Below, piece by piece: positions 33,505 through 45,900 of a DNA stretch of 64,000 bases (the first letter of the stretch is position 1; every line of letters starts with the position of its first letter). The stretch spans positions 310,001 to 374,000 of the forward strand of contig OX467092.1 of the NCBI GenBank assembly GCA_950106755.1, written 5' to 3'. The position numbers were made by a program, and so were the translations under genes. This DNA is from Climacium dendroides. Lineage: Eukaryota > Streptophyta > Bryopsida > Hypnales > Climaciaceae. A model generated the notes under the pieces. It was not told the origin of the DNA and searched no databases. It saw only the letters and a list, made by a program, of their open reading frames with translations.

Positions 33505-36500
33505 CTAAGTCGCTGTGGACTCGGTCATAGAAGCCTCAGTCGAAGATGACTCCGAAGTCTCTTCACCCTCAAAAGCTGAAACGTCTAAGAAATGAACTAC
33601 ATTTGCAGCATACTTGGGCTTAGAAGGCTTAGGCTCTCTACAACCATATCGCTCATACTGAGATGCCATCTTCTTGGCATACACTGGAAGATCGTAGGAC
33701 TTCTCTGGACTCAAGATTAGTCTTCGTACCTTCTTCATTCGGTGCGTGTCCGTCACTATTTCCTTCCTGAAGATACAACACATCACATGTTTAGATCTTT
33801 TGGAATCATGTCATATGATACGTTTTGAATATAAACAACCACATACGTTTAACAAAAGAAACTTATTTACTAGGTTTAGTATTTCGTGTGAACAGCATAG
33901 GCTCCACGTGCATGGCATCTAAGTCAAGAGAAGCAATAGCTTCTACTGTAGCTTCTGTCTCCTCTCTCGGTGGAGTTGCTTTCTTCATGGGCAAGAGGAC
34001 TTTGTTGAAGATATTTTGGTCCTTCTCCAAGGCCACGATATGTCGTCCTGTTCCACGACATACAATAATCGAAGCACCTGCAATACAAATACGTAGCAAT
34101 TAAATCTTTAACATTGCCACATGCAATTGAACATATCATATTGGGACTATCATTTCAAAGTCAAAACTCACCTGTGGCAACAGTGCAATCATGAACCAAA
34201 TCCTCCTCATCGATTAAGCCTTCGATGAAGAATTGGAGGAACCTTGCATCCTTCTCTCGAGGCCCGTGCCACGGCCACTTGGTCTCTTTGTTCACCATCA
34301 TCGTCTCCTCCGTGGTGTAATTGATCACCATATCCTTCTTTTGGAGATTCCACTTAGCTTTTGTCATGGCTGCGGTCTGCCTGAATTGGAAGAGCGACAT
34401 CCCTTTGTCACCAAGATCCTTGATGAAGAGGGTCACTCCAAACTTCACGGTCTGCAGACAAGAAATTTTTAGTACACCAAAGAATGCTACAAAGGATATT
34501 GACATTCACATGAGAAATGAAACAAATACTTACCGTCTGGTCAGGGTTGCTACCCAACGCTAGGTCCAACTGGTTGAATGCCAACCACTCTTTCTTCATC
34601 TTCATCTTTTTGAAAACCTTCTTCAACCCCAAAAACATGCTCCGCAATTGAACGCTGTAAAAATGGAAAACCAGAAGACAACGATTGTCTTGCAAGTAGT
34701 CCTCCGCAAATTGGAATGCATTTTTCATTCCCTCATAGGTTGGGTCCGCATTCCAGGATGGAACATGGCTCTCCGAGATGAGTGGCATGGGCAGGTTCTC
34801 CTGGCAATTAAAGATTATCAGGTCTACCAGAGGTTCCCGAGTAACCTTCTGGTCTAGGGAGCGAACTTTTCCCACACTCACCTGCAAATAGTTGCACCTT
34901 CATGGGTCAAATAACCTCCAAGTTTGAGAATTTCGTTTAACAAAAACACCATGTACTTCCCAGATGAGTTGCAACAAGCAACATACCTTTTGAATGAAGT
35001 CCATGACTTCAACATAACAATTTGGTGGTGAATTGTCGAAATTGTCGATGATGTCCACAATGGAAGCATTCAAGACGAGCTCCTCTGTCATCACATCGTC
35101 ATCGTCGAGCACCACAACCTGTGTGCCTTGCGTCACCATGTCCTCCGTCCACTCTAGAAGGACAGCCTTCCTCTTCATCCCGCTCTGAGTACCCTTCACC
35201 ATCTGCGAACTTTGATCAAGTGCTGATGTTGCTGGGACGTCGGTGTCACCATCTTCTTTCTTCTTTCCCTTTGCCTTTGCTTTCTCTTCCTTCTCCCGTT
35301 GCTTCTCCTTCTCCCTCTCCTCCTGCTTTGCCAGACGTTCCACCTCCTTCTTCTGCTTCTCGTCTAACGCAGTTTGGAGTTTTGCCGCTTTTTTTCTGTC
35401 AGCTTTATCCCTCTTGTCAATTTCCTTCCTCCGCTGCTCTTCTGTGAGGCCTACAAACTCATCCACATCCATGTCCACCGCTCCAATGTCCTTCAGTGAA
35501 TCTCGGAGTTGTAACTCTGATGGGTGGGTGTATCCTATTGGGCAATCCAGGTACCATCCTCCCCTGCTGAGATGTGCCGTTGTGTACGTTCGAAGTTGAT
35601 TGAGGGTATACATGCAGCTCGCAGTATTTCGATCAAGGAAGACCGATAGGAACGATGGGAGGTTTGCCCTCTTGATTGCTCCTTTCCCTTCCAGTTCAAA
35701 CTTGAAATATCTGAGAAGACAAATCCAAAAAATTTAAGAAGAGATTAGAGAAATGAAGAACACATGTATAGTCCAAGAATTTGAATGGGCCATAAATTCT
35801 AAAGTAGAAATACAAAATTCTAGAACTTGTAGAGGTTAGAGAAGGCTCTTTGGACACCCTTTATAGTATGCCTTTGATCTGAGTCCCATATTAGAGGTAG
35901 GCTACAGACCCTTGGTGATATTTTTCTTTTAACAAATTGAACATCCAATTGTTTAATCACGTCATTCCTACAAAGAAAAATACACAGGTTCTGCTCAAAT
36001 GTTCCAATGCAGAGAATTATAAAAGAAGCTTACAAATATGTACCGGAAAAGCACTCTCCTAATTGCATGCTGGGAGCCCTCATATGTACTAAAATTGTCG
36101 CTTTTCTTGAAGTACTTTGCTCCTCTCAGGTGAGCCAAGAAGCCGTGATCCCATATCTTTCGCCTCCATCCCTCAAGGTAATCCACCAAGGTATCCGGCT
36201 GCAGCGGAACATTTATGTCAATGTTGATGTTGTCTTGCTTGACAACATCATCAAAGTATTGCACGGCTCCATCTTCAATCTATGGAGAGTAAAGAAAATA
36301 CCAACTGCATGAATGGAGTGCTTCTCAAGAATTCTAATATTTTTAATTTGAATTGATTATCAAGTTTAGGGGCTTCCTACATAGAAGACGGAATAGAAAG
36401 ATACACTTACCCCAGCATACCAGACGCAACAATTTAAGAAAGGCTGTAGTAGTGTCTCTAACACTGGCTTAGGCGGAAAGCGCCTAGCCTCTCTTGACGG

Positions 36501-38036
36501 TGCAGAAGAGTTCCACCACCTCAAAAATTTGGTCTTGTGAGCTGCAGTGGTGTTGCAAGTGGTCACCATTTACAGCTTCTCTAGAGTCATCTCCGGGACC
36601 TCATTGTTGGTCCAATGTCTCTCAATCTTCACACAAAAGAAAACCAAGGTTAGATATAATTCGAAATCTCAATGTCCTGGAATGGTGAAAATTTGAGTGA
36701 ATGTCTAAAACCCACCTCTTCAAGAAAACCTTGCCTGTTAGCTGGATTAGCAACAGCCAACAACTTTGACATTTTCAGATTCAGCCTGCCCAGCTTCTCG
36801 TTTGCTCCAGTTCTCATTGCATGTGCCACTTGCAGAGGAGATCTTTCATCCTCCGACGTCATCTCATTGTACCTTTGAACCGCTACCTCTGCAGCTTAAG
36901 CAATCTCTTGCTGCACAGTTGATGTAGGAATTATAGATTAGAATAGTTCTTGCAATTTGCAAAGAATATACAACGCACGAAGACAAAAAGACACTTTCAA
37001 GGATTCTTACCCGGAAAACAAAGGATGTAAAGACTTGCTGCGGCATAGAATACCAAGTATTTTTTTTTATGCACCCCACACAGACGGAGCTTTGATGGCC
37101 TCAACATCTCCCTAAAACGGTCAATAGGTAGGAGGCCATATTTTTTGACCCTGTACAATGTGTGCACTAAATTGGTCTTCACGTGGGAGTCTTCCGTGGA
37201 CCTGTATAATGCATAGACACTCTGTATTTATGATTTTCAAGGAAATTTCCTTTGTTTAAAATCAAAGAAAATATATTGAAAATTCAAAGTACATGAAGGA
37301 ATGAAAATCAACTCCTATAATTTGAATGAAGGGAAAATAAATGTACTTGTTTATATCATGCATGATGTGCATGACAAGCTCGGTTTTGCCCTTCGTTTCC
37401 AACACGATGGAGTCCACCGCATAGTGCCACTCCCTGTCATTGGAGTGCTTCTTCTTGATGTATGTCATCCACGATATGAGTCTATGATTGCCGTCACATA
37501 CGTAGAACTTCAAGTTCTTCAAGAACCTCAGCTTTGGCACAGACTCTACATATGCATTGAAGGTGTCATTCTTCTCCTTCCACAAAGGCCCCCACTTCTC
37601 TATCTCATCTTCCGTGAAATGAGAGCTCTCTCCGGACTCGTCCGTAGTAGTGACATAAAAAACTGCCGCACCATCCCGGTAGCCCTTGGTGAACTCATGC
37701 TCCAGGAAATCTAGATCGCACAAGAGTGTCGACCTCACCATAGGCATGGAAACCATTCTACAAAGCGGAATCTGAAGCCGGAAGAGGTGATCTGGCTTCA
37801 TCCTCAGTGATGCAATGCTGTTGACGGAGTCCACCTTGTGATATTGACGGAGGTCATCCTCCAGCAAGTCCTTGTCTTCCCCCTCCAACTGAATGGCGGC
37901 CGCATCTTCCTCCATGTCATCTCCTTCCTCTTCCCCATCTCCATCACCTCCAATTGCCGGTTGAGATGAATCTCCGGTGTTTGGAGTCTGAAGAGTGGTC
38001 TCCTCTTACCAAGGGTTTGTAGGAGCATCCTCACTC
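33505..38036 (-). pseudogene. Locus D: broken ParB-like plus beta-methyltransferase-like gene
   Basis: Ten exons matching locus C: 38036-37347, 37201-37011, 36910-36716, 36626-36411, 36279-36044, 35710-34987, 34881-34534, 34451-34172, 34077-about 33867, 33766-33505. Exon 1 has an acidic start and then KFYVCDGNHRLISWM, a ParB/Srx-like motif. Exon 6 carries a Lys/Glu coiled coil. Exons 7-9 carry PLVDLIIFNCQENLP where motif IV should be, GPREKDARF, VHDCTVATG and TGRHIVALEKD (SAM-binding). Damage: TAA 38006-38008, a frameshift at an A9 run (37,060-37,068) that restores WYSMP only in another frame, TAA 36896-36898, TAA 36570-36572, and an exon 9 donor with AT instead of GT at 33,866-33,865. Exons 5-8 and 10 are open. 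The final TAG aligns with that of locus C. It is less decayed than C. Confidence 0.8.
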
Positions 38037-38251
38037 TGCAAAATCATAGGTCATGCATTTAGCAATATACAAGACTTCCATCACCAGAGTCAATCTAGTA
38101 TTTCAGGAACCAATAATACAATTGTAATAAAAAATCAATTCAATAAAAATGGTGCATCAAACACTATAGGTAAAGCTCTCAAATCCGTATATAAGCATGG
38201 GTAAACATGTCAAGCATCCTATATCCAACATAACTGGATTTTATTATATGC

Positions 38252-38790
38252 TCAGTCAATTTCAACATCCTTCTCTGAGTCAGAGCTCAACAACAAGACA
38301 ATAGGATCTCCTAAGTCCCGAGGAGCACTACAAGCACAATCACAGGTTTCCTTCATGAAGAAATAGTCACATGACTCGGACTCCTCGAAGCCTGAGGCAT
38401 ACTCGGTGGAGGTGCTCTTAGGAGATGTGGTCATCACCTGCCGCTCTCTAGCCCGCCTAAGAAAATCGTCACGTTCTCTACGCCCCAATGTTGGCGAGAA
38501 GATACAAGGACGTTTTGGTGCTCGTGGGTCACTGACCCGATTCAAGACGGAACTCTCAAAACCATCAACAAAGCAGTCCACCGCATCCATGACATCATCA
38601 AAACCGATCAGTACCTCTTCCCCCTGTTCTTCGGACTCCACAATGACCTCCTCCTCAGAATCAGTGGAGACCACTACATTTGGCCTTCATGATGGGTCAT
38701 GCTGCGATGGGCCTGCCTCATGACTCATTGATGGTGGAGTTGGTGTCACAATTGGTGGAGATTCACCCTCATCCCCTCTTGCCTTCTACA
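38252..38790 (-). pseudogene. Small acidic gene beside locus D (paralog of 1,815-2,267)
   Basis: The exon appears to start near 38,790 after CTTCTCTGTAG. The frame reads GDEGESPPIVTPTPPSMSHE, meets TGA at 38688-38690 (probably from an Arg codon), then continues STDSEEEVIVESEEQGEE, DDVMDAVDCFVDG, PKRPCIFSPTLGRRERDDF and a Cys-containing stretch ETCDCACSAP to LSSDSEKDVEID and TGA. The part after the internal stop is open for 140 codons, but its first usable codon is not ATG. Ser/Asp/Glu-rich with no recognised domain, it could be a chromatin-associated or SUMO-interacting acidic protein (DPIVLLLSSDSE resembles a SUMO-interaction motif followed by acidic residues). It is the upstream partner of the ParB-methyltransferase-like gene in both C and D. 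Confidence 0.6.
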
Positions 38791-39268
38791 GAGAAGCAAC
38801 ACAAGCAAATAAATGATATGAGCAAGAGGTCAATGAACATAATTTCAGTTGCATCCTCAAATTACACATCTACTATAGGCAAAGTCAAATTTCAAGAAAA
38901 CATATACCTAAGTGTGCTAGGCATTTATATCATTTGATTGATGAATCCTATACTTATAACATTCATGGACAACAAGACCCACGTCACTCAAGAAGTATAA
39001 TTCTCTAACTTCACATATCGATGGACTGAGTGTGCCAATTTAAATTTGATCACGACCTTGAAGTATCAACACCCTTAATAATTTTGTCTATGACAAGAAA
39101 TGAACGCGTCCTTTGAGCTTCTAGAGAAGCTTTGAAGTGTACCAAAACTTGATTCAAACTTCAATACTTGGAAATCTCTAAGTATTGAAAAACCCATTGG
39201 AAATCTCGAAACTACTACTACATTTAAGTAGCTTGACCAAATCTCAAAATGAACTTTAACTTCATTGT

Positions 39269-39355
39269 ATTCTGGGGGGGTCCACCTAGGTGAATCTTAA
39301 TCATTGTCGGAGCCGACAATGATTAAGACTCACCTAGGTGGACCCCCTAGAATGC
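39269..39355. repeat. Long hairpin-forming palindrome, copy 1
   Basis: Arms of about 40 bp (GGGTCCACCTAGGTGAATCT... and its complement) flank the centre TTGTCGGAGCCGACAA. A related 90-bp palindrome follows at 39,547. Both lie 500-800 bp upstream of the acidic gene of locus D. They may be MITE-like foldbacks, or sites linked to locus D. Confidence 0.85.
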
Positions 39356-39546
39356 CAAATAAGCAAAATTCCTAGATTGTGGACTTAGTGTGAAATTGAA
39401 TTTTTTATATAAATATCATGTAAGTAGTTTGAAAAATTGACAAAAATATTAAACATACAAGAATCAACTAAACTCAATCATGGAAGGCAATTTCCCTACA
39501 CCGCGTCATCCTTTGAGAAAATCTAAAACAAAATGCTGCTTACCTT

Positions 39547-39636
39547 CAATTTAGGGGGGTCCACGTAGGTGCCACATATTTAGTGTCGGAGTCGACAATA
39601 TTCCACGTCAACACACGTGGACCCCCTCAAAATTGG
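39547..39636. repeat. Long hairpin-forming palindrome, copy 2
   Basis: CAATTTAGGGGGGTCCACGT pairs with ACGTGGACCCCCTCAAAATTG, with an internal dyad TGTCGGAGTCGACAAT. The outer arm and centre sequences are shared with copy 1, while the intervening bases differ. Confidence 0.8.
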
Positions 39637-39799
39637 ATTGTTATACCGAATTTGGAAAAAAAGACACCGTCATTGCTGATCCATGAACGTGAAATTGAAA
39701 TCCAATGGCCAGAAATTCAATAAACGTGGAATTCCCTATCATGATGGAAAAAAATTATATGAAATTGAGTGATTAAATCTCCATTTTTGAAATAAATGG

Positions 39800-40808
39800 T
39801 GACCCTACTACTAATCAAACTAGCTGAACTTATATATATCTCTCTCTGTAAGTATCAGCACGTTCCTTTTTTTTGCAATCTTATTTCCAAGAAATCGGTA
39901 CAGACCGTAATCGGAATCCGCGTTTCTACAGACCTAACCTTAACCTCTAGTATTCACATCCGGTCTAGATCTCTACTCGTAACCATGTCGATTTTAACCT
40001 CTCGACGAGGGATCTGCTTAATTGGGCTTTAGGAAGGAAGCTTAACTTCTACCCTTTGATTTTAAAGTGTCAGAAGTTTCACTATGTGATCAAACTTTCA
40101 AAAATAAACTTTCAAATCCTACAAGTGAGAAAACAGACCGTCCTCACAACTGGAAAGGAAACGTAGTCGTGTCCAACAGGTCACGCAAGTCGGTCTAATT
40201 CCTCCTAACCAATGCTACAACGACAGCCTACTGAGTTAGTCCTAAATCCGGTTTGAACTAGCGGGGACAATAAGGAGAAACGAGTGCTGCAGAGGCATGC
40301 TAACCCTTACTCTTTCCGAAGAGTGGCCCTCAATCCGTACTCCTTCCGAGTCCATTCCTAGTCCACACTAGAGATCCCTTCTGCCTCTACCCACACACAC
40401 TAATCCAATACTAGACCGGATAAACTCAGCATGCGGATACACCTTGTATCCACTTACACTCACTTTCCAGCCTAGACTTCTAAAACACGGACAAGTGTCA
40501 AGTACACACAATTATGATTTGTTTCAATCACGCCAAGAGCGAACTCCCAAGTACTCATGAATATAAGAAGGTAAGATAAAGATGCACACCGGGACCAAAG
40601 AAATCCCAGATTTAAATACTAAACTACTCCCTCAAAATCCTAACCTAAAAGTAACGCTCCAGCCAATCAAGGCCAAACAAGTGTCATTCCCTTACTATTT
40701 TCCAGCCCTGTAGACTATCACTCAAACTCCCACTACTTCCACTAAAAGTAGATCTCAAATCCTATAATTACGGACCCGGTCACTTTCCAACTGCTAGTGG
40801 CCGTGTCA
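39800..40808 (-). mobile_element. Older LTR-like sequence, split by the Gypsy insertion (part 1)
   Basis: Non-coding sequence of LTR character with no domain. It is continuous with 48,892 onward once the Gypsy element and one copy of its 5-bp target duplication are removed. On the minus strand it would follow the C-terminal coding fragment at 49,235-48,978, as a 3' LTR would. Exact LTR ends are not determined. Confidence 0.45.
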
Positions 40809-40813
40809 CTCAA
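40809..40813. other. Target-site duplication CTCAA, left copy
   Basis: CTCAA directly precedes the LTR edge TGTCGCGACC at 40,814 and recurs at 48,887-48,891 after the other LTR edge. The 5-bp length is typical of Ty3/Gypsy integration. Confidence 0.95.
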
Positions 40814-42106
40814 TGTCGCGACCCAAATGACACCTACTAGCTCCCAACAGCTCACTAGGTTCACCCCAGTCCACTTACAGCGTCACTTGGTCACCAACTG
40901 CCTAACACTGCACATGCCAAGCACCCACAGTGTTAGTCCCCATTTTCAACTCATTTGCCAAATCCCAGTCACCGGGACTACTAGCACACACTCCCATCGT
41001 GACACCGGGCATGTCACTTAGTAACATGGGGCGGAACTTCCACCTTAATGTGCAAGGACCCATGGGGGCACTACTCACCATGGTCCTAACCGCCCTTGAG
41101 TGTCACCCCGCTCCATGCTAGCCCTTTTTGCATTTGCTACTCATCCACTAGAGGTAACCGACACTCACAACTCGGGACACATCCAAGGAGGCCTAGCAAG
41201 GAGCGGGACTCCACCCAACCGATGCCACGGGACACACACAAGTGTCCCATGGTGCCTTGAGGTGGTGGTGAAGTCACCACCACCAACCATGAGTCACCGG
41301 GACTCACCAAGGCTTCAAGAGGGAGTGAGGAGAGAGACCAACCCCTCCTATAGTACTCTCTGTGGTATTCGGCAGAACCCCCCGTCCTAGGTCGAAGGAA
41401 GTCCTTGGATAACCTTGGGTTGTGGAAGACCACCCACTTCCAACCCAAATCGCCAAGTTACGTCACCGTTTAGACTCCCGAACTTCCAACCGGCGTAACT
41501 TTGCGCTCCGAACTCCAAATCCAACATGCGAGCCCATTTTAGACATCTACGCGACGAGTAGATGCCTATGGACTGCTCACTCGTTCCATTTGGACAAGTT
41601 CTCGCAAAGTTATGGCCCTCTAAAGATTCGGATGCACCGGGGGAGGCGTCACGCCTTCACCACGGCTCTTCTTTTGGCCATAACTTTTGACTCATGTCTT
41701 AGAACCTCGTAATGCTTGTCATTCTAGGTTCCTTGTGTTCATAGCTTTTCAATGATATGCCACATGCCATACTTTGTTGTGGGATTCATTGAGAACCCCT
41801 CACACCTAGCCCTCAAGTGTCCCGGCGCCACCGGGACCTACTCAACTTTGAGCGACCATAACTTTTCGCTCACAACTCCAAATTGCGCGTTCTTTGCGCC
41901 ATTAGAAGCGTATTGTCAAGAGCTTTCCAAGCATGTGTGGCACTCTCATGTTTACTTCAAAACCAGGGCGCTATTGCGCCTTGTTTGATCGGGAGTCTCT
42001 TCATTCTCCCTACCTAGTCTATTGCAAGACTTGGGAAGTCACCCCCAAGGTCCCCCCTTGCGCACTAAGGTTCATTTGGGCACCCCAAGTAGATAGGGGC
42101 GTGACA
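40814..42106 (-). repeat. 3' LTR of Gypsy copy 1
   Basis: 1,293 bp, TG...CA ends. It is nearly identical to 47,594-48,886 and to 51,076-52,368. Internal open frames are shadows without coding meaning. Confidence 0.97.
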
Positions 42107-42117
42107 CTAACCCCACC
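42107..42117 (-). promoter_or_regulatory. Polypurine tract of Gypsy copy 1
   Basis: On the minus strand GGTGGGGTTAG lies directly before the 3' LTR. It is the expected primer for second-strand synthesis. Confidence 0.7.
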
Positions 42118-42966
42118 AAATAGGGTCGATGCCCTCATCGACATTACTTCTTGTCGGAAGCATTGAGTTAAGAAGGGTAGCCATCCCCCTCAACACTTTC
42201 ATTGCGTTCTGGGTAGCTAACCCCGCAATGACCTAAGTACTCATTTACTTAGTTCAAATGGCTAAGTCTCCAAAGGTGGCACTAGATAAGCCCATGGTTT
42301 TGGCACCTTGGACGGCAAACATCCAAGGACCTAGACCTACTCTAAAGGGACTTATCTACTTTGAGACTCTCCCGGTTTGCCATCTTTTGGCTCCGAGTTA
42401 GGCTCAACTAGCCTATCTTACTTACATGACTAGGAAGAACTCAAGGCTCATCAATTTCTACTTGGTTGCAACACCAAGACCCCTCTCAACAATTAAGTTA
42501 TGAAGTGATGAACTTTGCAAGCCTAGAGATAGTGTCAAGTCCCGCCCGACTTGTCCTTTGAGTACTCTCCCGAGGCATGGATGATCAATCCATGTGTAGA
42601 CAATGGTCTACTCCCAAAGGGCACTTTTGTAAGCCCGTGCCACTATCTTGCTCCCGCCCGAGTAAGTCCTAAACTTGAAAGTCAAAAGGGTTTAGTCCCT
42701 TGCAACCTTCAAGCCAAGGCCCCTATTTTGTAGCATTCTCAAAATTGATTTACGTATCATTCCATCCTCTTCTACTAAACCAAACATCAATGAGACTAGG
42801 ACTCATCTCATAGTGCTAATGCCAATCAAGAGCTAACTCACACACAAGGAGTCATTTCCAACATTGCAATTTTATTTCAAAACAAGTACACAATAGACAA
42901 GCGCATAAATGCACTGTTTACACAAGTGTTGTGTTTCTCCCCCACTAACAAAGGTTGATGTCCTCA
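42118..42966 (-). other. Gypsy copy 1 internal 3' non-coding region
   Basis: About 850 bp between the end of the chromodomain frame and the polypurine tract. No conserved protein is seen. This part is missing from copy 2 because that copy is truncated at 56,973. Confidence 0.7.
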
Positions 42967-45900
42967 TCAATTCCTACGCGGCTTTTTGTTGGATTGTCTA
43001 CTTTGTTCAAATCGATCCACCACCTCCTTTGCATGAACCATATTTTTGGCATTCACCCAAGTTGCTTCCTTTTCATGATACCCTCGCCATTTCACTAAGT
43101 ATTCCTTGCCCCTCTTCTTACTGTTTCTACTCTTGAGAATCCCTTCTACCTCATACTCAAGATGTTCTCCAACTAACTCAGGGAGAGGCCGCAACACTTG
43201 CTTGCGTTCCGGCCTCAAGGTATCTTCATGATATGGCTTCAACAATGAAACATGAAAAGTTGGGTGTACCTTGATTTCCTGTGGCAATTCTAACTTATAA
43301 ACATCCTCAAACAAACCGCTCGGCGATGACAAAGGGACCTACATACTTGGCCATGAACTTAGGTATTAGTCCTTCTGGCAATGTGAAGTTCTTCACATTC
43401 AACCACACCTTTTGTCCCACAGCATACTCCACCTGTCGTCTCCCTTGGTTCACTTGTTTGATGTATCTCTTTTGTGCCTTGTCTAAATGCAACTTGATCT
43501 TCTCAAGCATAGCTTCCCTTTGAACAACAAAGTCTTCTACAACTTGGCTTCTTTCAAACTCTGATTGCAACCCCTCCAAGGCAAGGTCAGTAGGCATAAG
43601 TGACTCCACACCATAAGCCACTTTGAATGGCGATTCTCCTGTAGCTGCATATTTGGCTTTGTTGTAACTAAACTCAGCCAAAGCCAAATACTCTGTCCAA
43701 TCACTTTGGTCAGCACTCACATAGTTTCTAAGGTATTGATTCAAGACCCCATTCACCCTCTCTGTTTGCCCATCTGTTTGAGGATGAAACGCTGTGCTAA
43801 ATGAAAGCTTGGTCTTCATTTTCCTAAACAAGTGCCTCCAAAATGCACTTGTGAATTTAGGATCTCTATCAGAGACAATCACCCTAGGCAATCCACTATG
43901 CCTCCACCAAGTGTTGAAAAAAAGTGTAGCTGTTTGAAATGCAGTTGCCACTCCTGTTGTTGGCGCCATCCTAGCCAACTTGCTAAACCGATCTACCACC
44001 ACAAAGATGGCATCAAACCCTTGTGACTCCGGTAAACTAGTGATGAAGTCCATGGAAATACATTCCCATGGACCATTTGGAATGGGCAAAGGCCTAAGTA
44101 ATCCAACTTGTTTTTGATATGAAGCTCGGTTGGCTTGACAAGTGACACAAGTCTTTACATAATGTGCAATGTCTTCTTTCATCCCAGGCCAATAGAACCT
44201 CTTAGCCACAAAACTTATGGTGGCTTTCTCACCTCTATGACCTGCAAGAGGTTTGTCATGCTCCTCCTTCAAGACTTACAACCTCAACTTGCCTTTGGGG
44301 ACATACACCCTACCTTGTTTGAATTTGATTAGGCCTTGGTGTAATCAAATCCCTTTCACTTTCTTGCCAACCCTCAAATCACTTAGGAACTTTTGAGCTT
44401 CTGGATCCTTCATGTAAGCCTCCCTTATTCTCCTAGCTAAGTCACTTTCTCCTTCATACATTAACCTTAGTATTTGAGTAGAACTTGGTTTGAACTCATC
44501 CTTTCAGCTAAGGGCATCGAGCACCACATTTTCTTTGCCCGGTTTGTGAATCAAGTCCACATTCATAAGAGCCAAGGTGTCATACCACCTCAACTGCTTG
44601 GCTGTCACTCTAGCTTGGCTCTCAAAATACTTCAACGACACATTATCGGTGAACACCTTGGTTTGATGAAGACCAAGGTAATGTTGCCATGTCTTCAAAC
44701 AATGCACCACTGCAAACATCTCCTTTTCATGTGTTGGCCACTTGGTTTGGGTCCCATCTAACTTCCTGCTTTCAAAAGCAATGGACCTCCCACCTTGCAT
44801 CAACACTCCCCCAATTGCAAAATCACTTGCATCCGTATGTACCTCAAAAGGTTGATCAAACTCAGGAAACTTCAACACTGGATGAGAAGAAAGTTTGGCC
44901 TTGAGCTCTTCAAAAGCTTGCTCACATGACTTGGACCACACAATGGCTTGATTCTTTTTCAACAAGTCAGACAAAGGTTTGGCAATCTTAGAGAAGTCTC
45001 TAATGAACCTCCTATAATAATTAGCAAGTCCAAGAAATGACCTTACACCTTTTGGGGTGGTAGGTGGTTTCCACTCCTTGATTGCTTCTACCTTCTTTGT
45101 ATCCGGCTTGATCCCCGATCCAGACAACATGTGGCCCAAGAAGTCAATCTCCATCAAATCAAACTCACTTTTCTCCCCATTTGCATACAACTTGTGTTCC
45201 CTAAGCCTTCCCAACACAATCTCAAGGTGCTTGGCATGCTCCTCCGCCGTCTTGGAGTACACCAAGATGTCATCAATGTAGACAATGACAAATTCATCCA
45301 TCTCTTGATGGAACACGGTGTTCATAAGGGTGGTGAATGTTGAAGGGGCATTGCATAGACCAAAAGGCATCACCAAAAACTCATAGGACCCATATCGGGT
45401 CCTACATGCTGTCTTTTCAATGTCTCCAAGTGCAATTCGAATTTGGTAGTAACCTGACTTCAAATCAATGCGGCTAAAGTACACCGCCCCTGCCAACCTA
45501 TCAAAGAGATCATCAATTCGAGGTAAAGGGTAGTTGTTCTTAATAGTGATCTTATTGAGTGCCCTATAATCCACACACATGCGAAGTTTTCCATCCTTCT
45601 TGTCCACAAATAAGATTGGCGCTCCATAAGGTGATTTGCTTTTGCAAATGTATCCTTTAGCTAAGAGCTCATTGAGTTGGTGTTTCAACTCTTTCAACTC
45701 CCTTTGATTCAACCGGTAAGGTGCCTTGGATGGTGGTTGTGATCTAGGCACCACCTCAATCTTGTGATCCACTTCTCTTTTAGGAGGTAAAGCATCAGGC
45801 AACTCAGTTGTCAAAACATCCATAAACTTATGGATTACATTTGTTACACACTTTGGAGGGGAATTGGCCCTATTAGCCAACTTCTTTTCCTCTCCAACCA

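Noticed and set aside
2492..38036. Possible reassigned genetic code (TAA/TAG read as glutamine)
   Set aside because: Several in-frame TAA/TAG codons in A, C and D align with Gln (or His) in a paralog. However, long open genes in the same window (transposase-like ORF, locus B exons, Gypsy pol) use only CAA/CAG for Gln. Conserved gene ends use TAG (C and D; gene 2 of A and B) and TAA or TGA (gene 3 of A and B). Internal TGA also occurs. Nonsense decay explains the data better.
40797..42166. Numerous ORFs inside the Gypsy LTRs
   Set aside because: Identical frames recur in all three LTR copies and lie in non-coding LTR sequence. They are shadows.
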